The position numbers and the translations under genes were made by a program. Of a stretch of 33,762 nt of DNA, positions 31,501-33,762 are shown in pieces. The stretch's first letter is position 1, and the number at the start of each line of letters is the position of its first letter. The notes beneath the pieces were generated by a model. That model searched no databases, was not told the DNA's origin, and saw only the letters and a list, made by a program, of their open reading frames with translations. This DNA comes from Perkinsus olseni (taxonomy: Eukaryota > Perkinsozoa > Perkinsida): contig JABANN010000382.1 in assembly GCA_013115125.1 (NCBI GenBank), positions 1 to 33,762 of the forward strand, written 5' to 3'.

Positions 31501-32792
31501 ATTTTGAGAAGTTCCTCTAGACGCTCAGTGAGGGAGTCGACTTTGGCTACGCAGTCCATTTGGTTCTTTTCTGCTGCTTCGACTTTGGCGTCAATCTGGC
31601 ATGAGACTGAATGGCCACGCCCCGCAGGTGGCAGTAGAGATGCTTCCTCCCGAGAAGAGAAGTTGACATTACACTCTTGAGAATCCCCTTCAAACTCTTC
31701 TCCATCGCTTCACCAACGTTTCCCGACCCTTCTCTCGTAACAGCGTACCTCACATGATATGAAGTCATGAACGGCACTGATGAGCAAATTCACTTGGCCA
31801 ACGTCAATACGTAAGATTACCCCCCACTACCTTCGCTTCGTTTCGGCTCTCACACTCAGAGCACTGGCAAGATTCTGGTCTGCAACAATCTTAGCCGACT
31901 TAGCAGCTTCTAGTTCCTCCTGCAACACCTTGATCCGCCTATTAAGCTCGATGATCTCAGCTAGGGCTCTGAAGAATAGCAGAACCACACCGCCAAATAC
32001 ACGAAGCAGGAGGAGGAGCTTGCAATACCTTTCCGTTGCCCTGGTGTGAACTTTTATAGCAACTTTAAGGTTGTCGTCAAGCTGCCGTCGTTCTATATCG
32101 TCTACCACGTATTCAAAATGCCGTGCAATAGACTGACCAAGCCCCGTCAAGGAGCTAAGACACGGTAGTCGAGAATGACCAAGGATCGATATCAATAACG
32201 TCATATTACTGAGCTGCCATTGTATACCGCTCTGGCTGTCGGAGATCCACCGGCTCCTCTTTGGAAGGATCTCGTAGTTCGCCGCGGATAGTTTGCTGAG
32301 GATGGGGTGGATCATTTCACGTTGCTGCATTTTGCCCTTTGAAACTGACTCTAGCAACCCCACCCCATTACCGCAAAAGCTTTCGAACTGTCCTCCAGTG
32401 CCTCTGTCAGATTCTGCAGTGTACTGAGGGACTTGTAGGTCTCTCTAGTCTTCTCAGCCAGGAAGTCCATATCGAGTGACTGCAGATGAAGGGGTAACAT
32501 ATACTCAAATTGCGCTAACCACAGCAGCCCTTGAACTTTCCTACCCCCTCATTACCCCTTCATTGATAGTTTGAAGTCTTGGCTCATACCCTTTGGCTAT
32601 ATTGGGTATGATGCCCTTATCGATGGGGTCCACATCAGAATCTGCTGTGGCACTGCCGGGCGGAGTTGATGGAGTCGAGACTGCCGCGGAGGTGGTGTGA
32701 ACAGGCGGTTTAGTATCTTTAGCATCAACCCAATGACATATCACAATCCCCACACCCCAACCCAGTACCAGAACTTCCAGGTGGCGCTGCAC
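28518..32792 (-). CDS. Minus-strand exon series with N-terminal coiled coil (unidentified)
   Basis: This probably starts near 32792 (ATG) with a Pro/Ser/Thr linker and DPIDKGIIPNIAKGYEPRL (exon to 32556). Next are 32372-32479 (DFLAEKTRETYKSLSTLQN), about 32250-32350 (SKLSAANYEILPKRSRW), about 32040-32150 (GQSIARHFEYVVDDIERR), about 31835-31960 (IIELNRRIKVLQEELEAAK) and about 31330-31440 (LIDKCELSKFFTLVDTAKQ). Then about 30905-30985 (EERIVLLNSQIAEIREELDQ), 30665-30800 (VDYSRIQQYGLMIESCDFAD), 30227-30514 (EKHQRLHVMLGRYRMSDSGE), about 29815-29930 (RFRLYRLIAFDINDSRVPIN) and about 28760-28873 (YIEGIAADLFKSFREGADEE). The N-terminal third is helical and coiled-coil, loosely like a BAR or vesicle-tether protein; the middle is globular. 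No motif identifies it. Introns are short GT..AG. Gene limits and some joins are inferred. Confidence 0.45.
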
Positions 32793-33690
32793 TTGGAGGT
32801 GACATGTTCATGACGTCCAAACACCGCGACTTTCAAAAAACAAAATAAAGCAACTGAACAAGATCGGCGAGTGGGTAGGAACAGCTATACCCGGGGGGGA
32901 CTTCTACCTATTCACATGTTCAAGATTACCGGACATGAGGGGTATAACCCACGATGCCTTGATCGAAGCGATTTAATGAGTCCCACTGCCACCGACCGTC
33001 GCGGCTACTTCGCAAAACCACTGGTCGCCAGTCCGTGGCTCTTGCCTTCAGATACAGGTGGAAGTAGACTATGTAACTCAACACAATTGTTGTAGGAGAA
33101 GTCCTGATCACTGGCCATGGTAGTTCAACCCACCTTACACCACGGCACTTCTTGTGAGATATGCGCCTGGTCTGCACACATCATCATTCCGCACACAAAC
33201 CGTTCCACCGTCAACAAGGCGATAGGCGAGAAGAAGTTTCGAGAGGAAGCATCAATCTGATATATGCTCCTCTTAGACGATGTTTCACCAACAACATTGC
33301 TTCACCTACTGTCGGTCACGCCGGACAGTCACAAGCACTGTGCCATAATGAGAAACGGTTTCACAGGATAACACTCTGTGCTACCACTCCTGTTCCGAAT
33401 GCAGGGATAATCACAATGACGCTCCTTCCCACCCTGGGAACGCTTCCATCACTTCGGCAATTCTATGCTCGCCCTTTCCATCTTGGACTTTCCTACCGAA
33501 CGAAGCTAGCACTACGCTAGTTCTTCCCAACCCATGCCCGAGCACATCCACTGTACTGGTGCAATCCCAACTGATGTAACAACCCAGATCATCAAAGCAA
33601 CTGTAGCCACCTCATGTTTTCCGCGTGACACCACTCGCTGGTGGGTCTCAGCACGCGTCGTCTTGAACTCTTGCCAAACCTTACACACTC
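32793..33690. other. Region upstream of the long minus-strand gene
   Basis: About 900 bp. Open frames on both strands (for example plus 33161-33520 of 119 codons, minus 32926-33177) lack recognisable motifs, leaders or splice joins. It probably contains the promoter of the minus-strand gene. I see nothing else. Confidence 0.35.
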
Positions 33691-33762
33691 AACGCAACGC
33701 AACGCAACGCAACGCAACGCAACGCAACGCAACGCAACGCAACGCAACGCAACGCAACGCAA
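33691..33762. repeat. (AACGC)n microsatellite at window edge
   Basis: A perfect 5-bp AACGC repeat, just over 14 units, runs to the last base. It is unlike known telomere repeats of alveolates (TTTAGGG or TTGGGG type) and has no visible function. The window stops inside it. Confidence 0.95.

Noticed and set aside
1-33762. CRISPR array, bacterial operons, rRNA
   Set aside because: There are no spaced direct repeats of that type, no operon-like spacing or ribosome-binding sites, and spliced eukaryotic genes throughout.
33691-33762. Telomere
   Set aside because: AACGC is not a known telomere unit for this kind of organism; it is treated as a microsatellite.

Overview
This 33.8 kb window looks like nuclear DNA of a protist with compact, intron-dense genes. 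Many GT..AG introns of roughly 40-80 nt interrupt genes on both strands, and the standard stop codons are used. I infer an alveolate, most likely a Perkinsus-type organism, from short introns, a lineage-style tandem gene expansion, secreted-protein genes and an aspartic protease. The assignment is not proven. Both window ends lie inside simple repeats (GTT at the left, AACGC at the right), which suggests natural assembly breaks.

Layout. 78-1115 (-): exons of a disordered acidic/Ser-rich protein running off the left edge. 1484-19649 (+): a head-to-tail array of seven copies of a eukaryotic-type diacylglycerol kinase (DGK). These are A (1484-3213), fragment B (3498-3935), fragment C (6691-6912), D (7552-9902), E (10296-12294), F (12791-16046) and G (16944-19649). 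Each full copy has about 9-12 exons and contains only the catalytic plus accessory domains. The array is interrupted at 4.5-6.6 kb by a secreted-protein gene (-), a 67-bp near-perfect palindrome and a poorly resolved plus-strand gene. 20303-20852 (+): a small multi-pass membrane protein. 21033-22364 (+): a pepsin-family aspartic protease with leader and hydrophobic C-terminal tail. 22589-24534 (-): the splicing factor CWC25, whose exon structure could be worked out. 24.8-32.8 kb (-): many further exons of one or more long, helical or coiled-coil proteins that I could not name. 32.8-33.7 kb: nothing clear.

Main points of interest. DGK copies D, F and G begin with strong signal peptides while A and E do not, so the array mixes apparently cytosolic and apparently secretory-pathway lipid kinases. 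Spliced models for D (480 aa), F (484 aa) and G (533 aa) stay open throughout. F carries a 690-bp TA-flanked terminal-inverted-repeat transposon in its first intron and a D-to-G change in the conserved GTGND motif. A has GTAND and an apparent 16-17 nt intron. B is a microhomology-joined internal deletion of an E-like gene, and C is an isolated first exon. D and F share near-identical introns only in their 5' halves, which suggests recent duplication or gene conversion.
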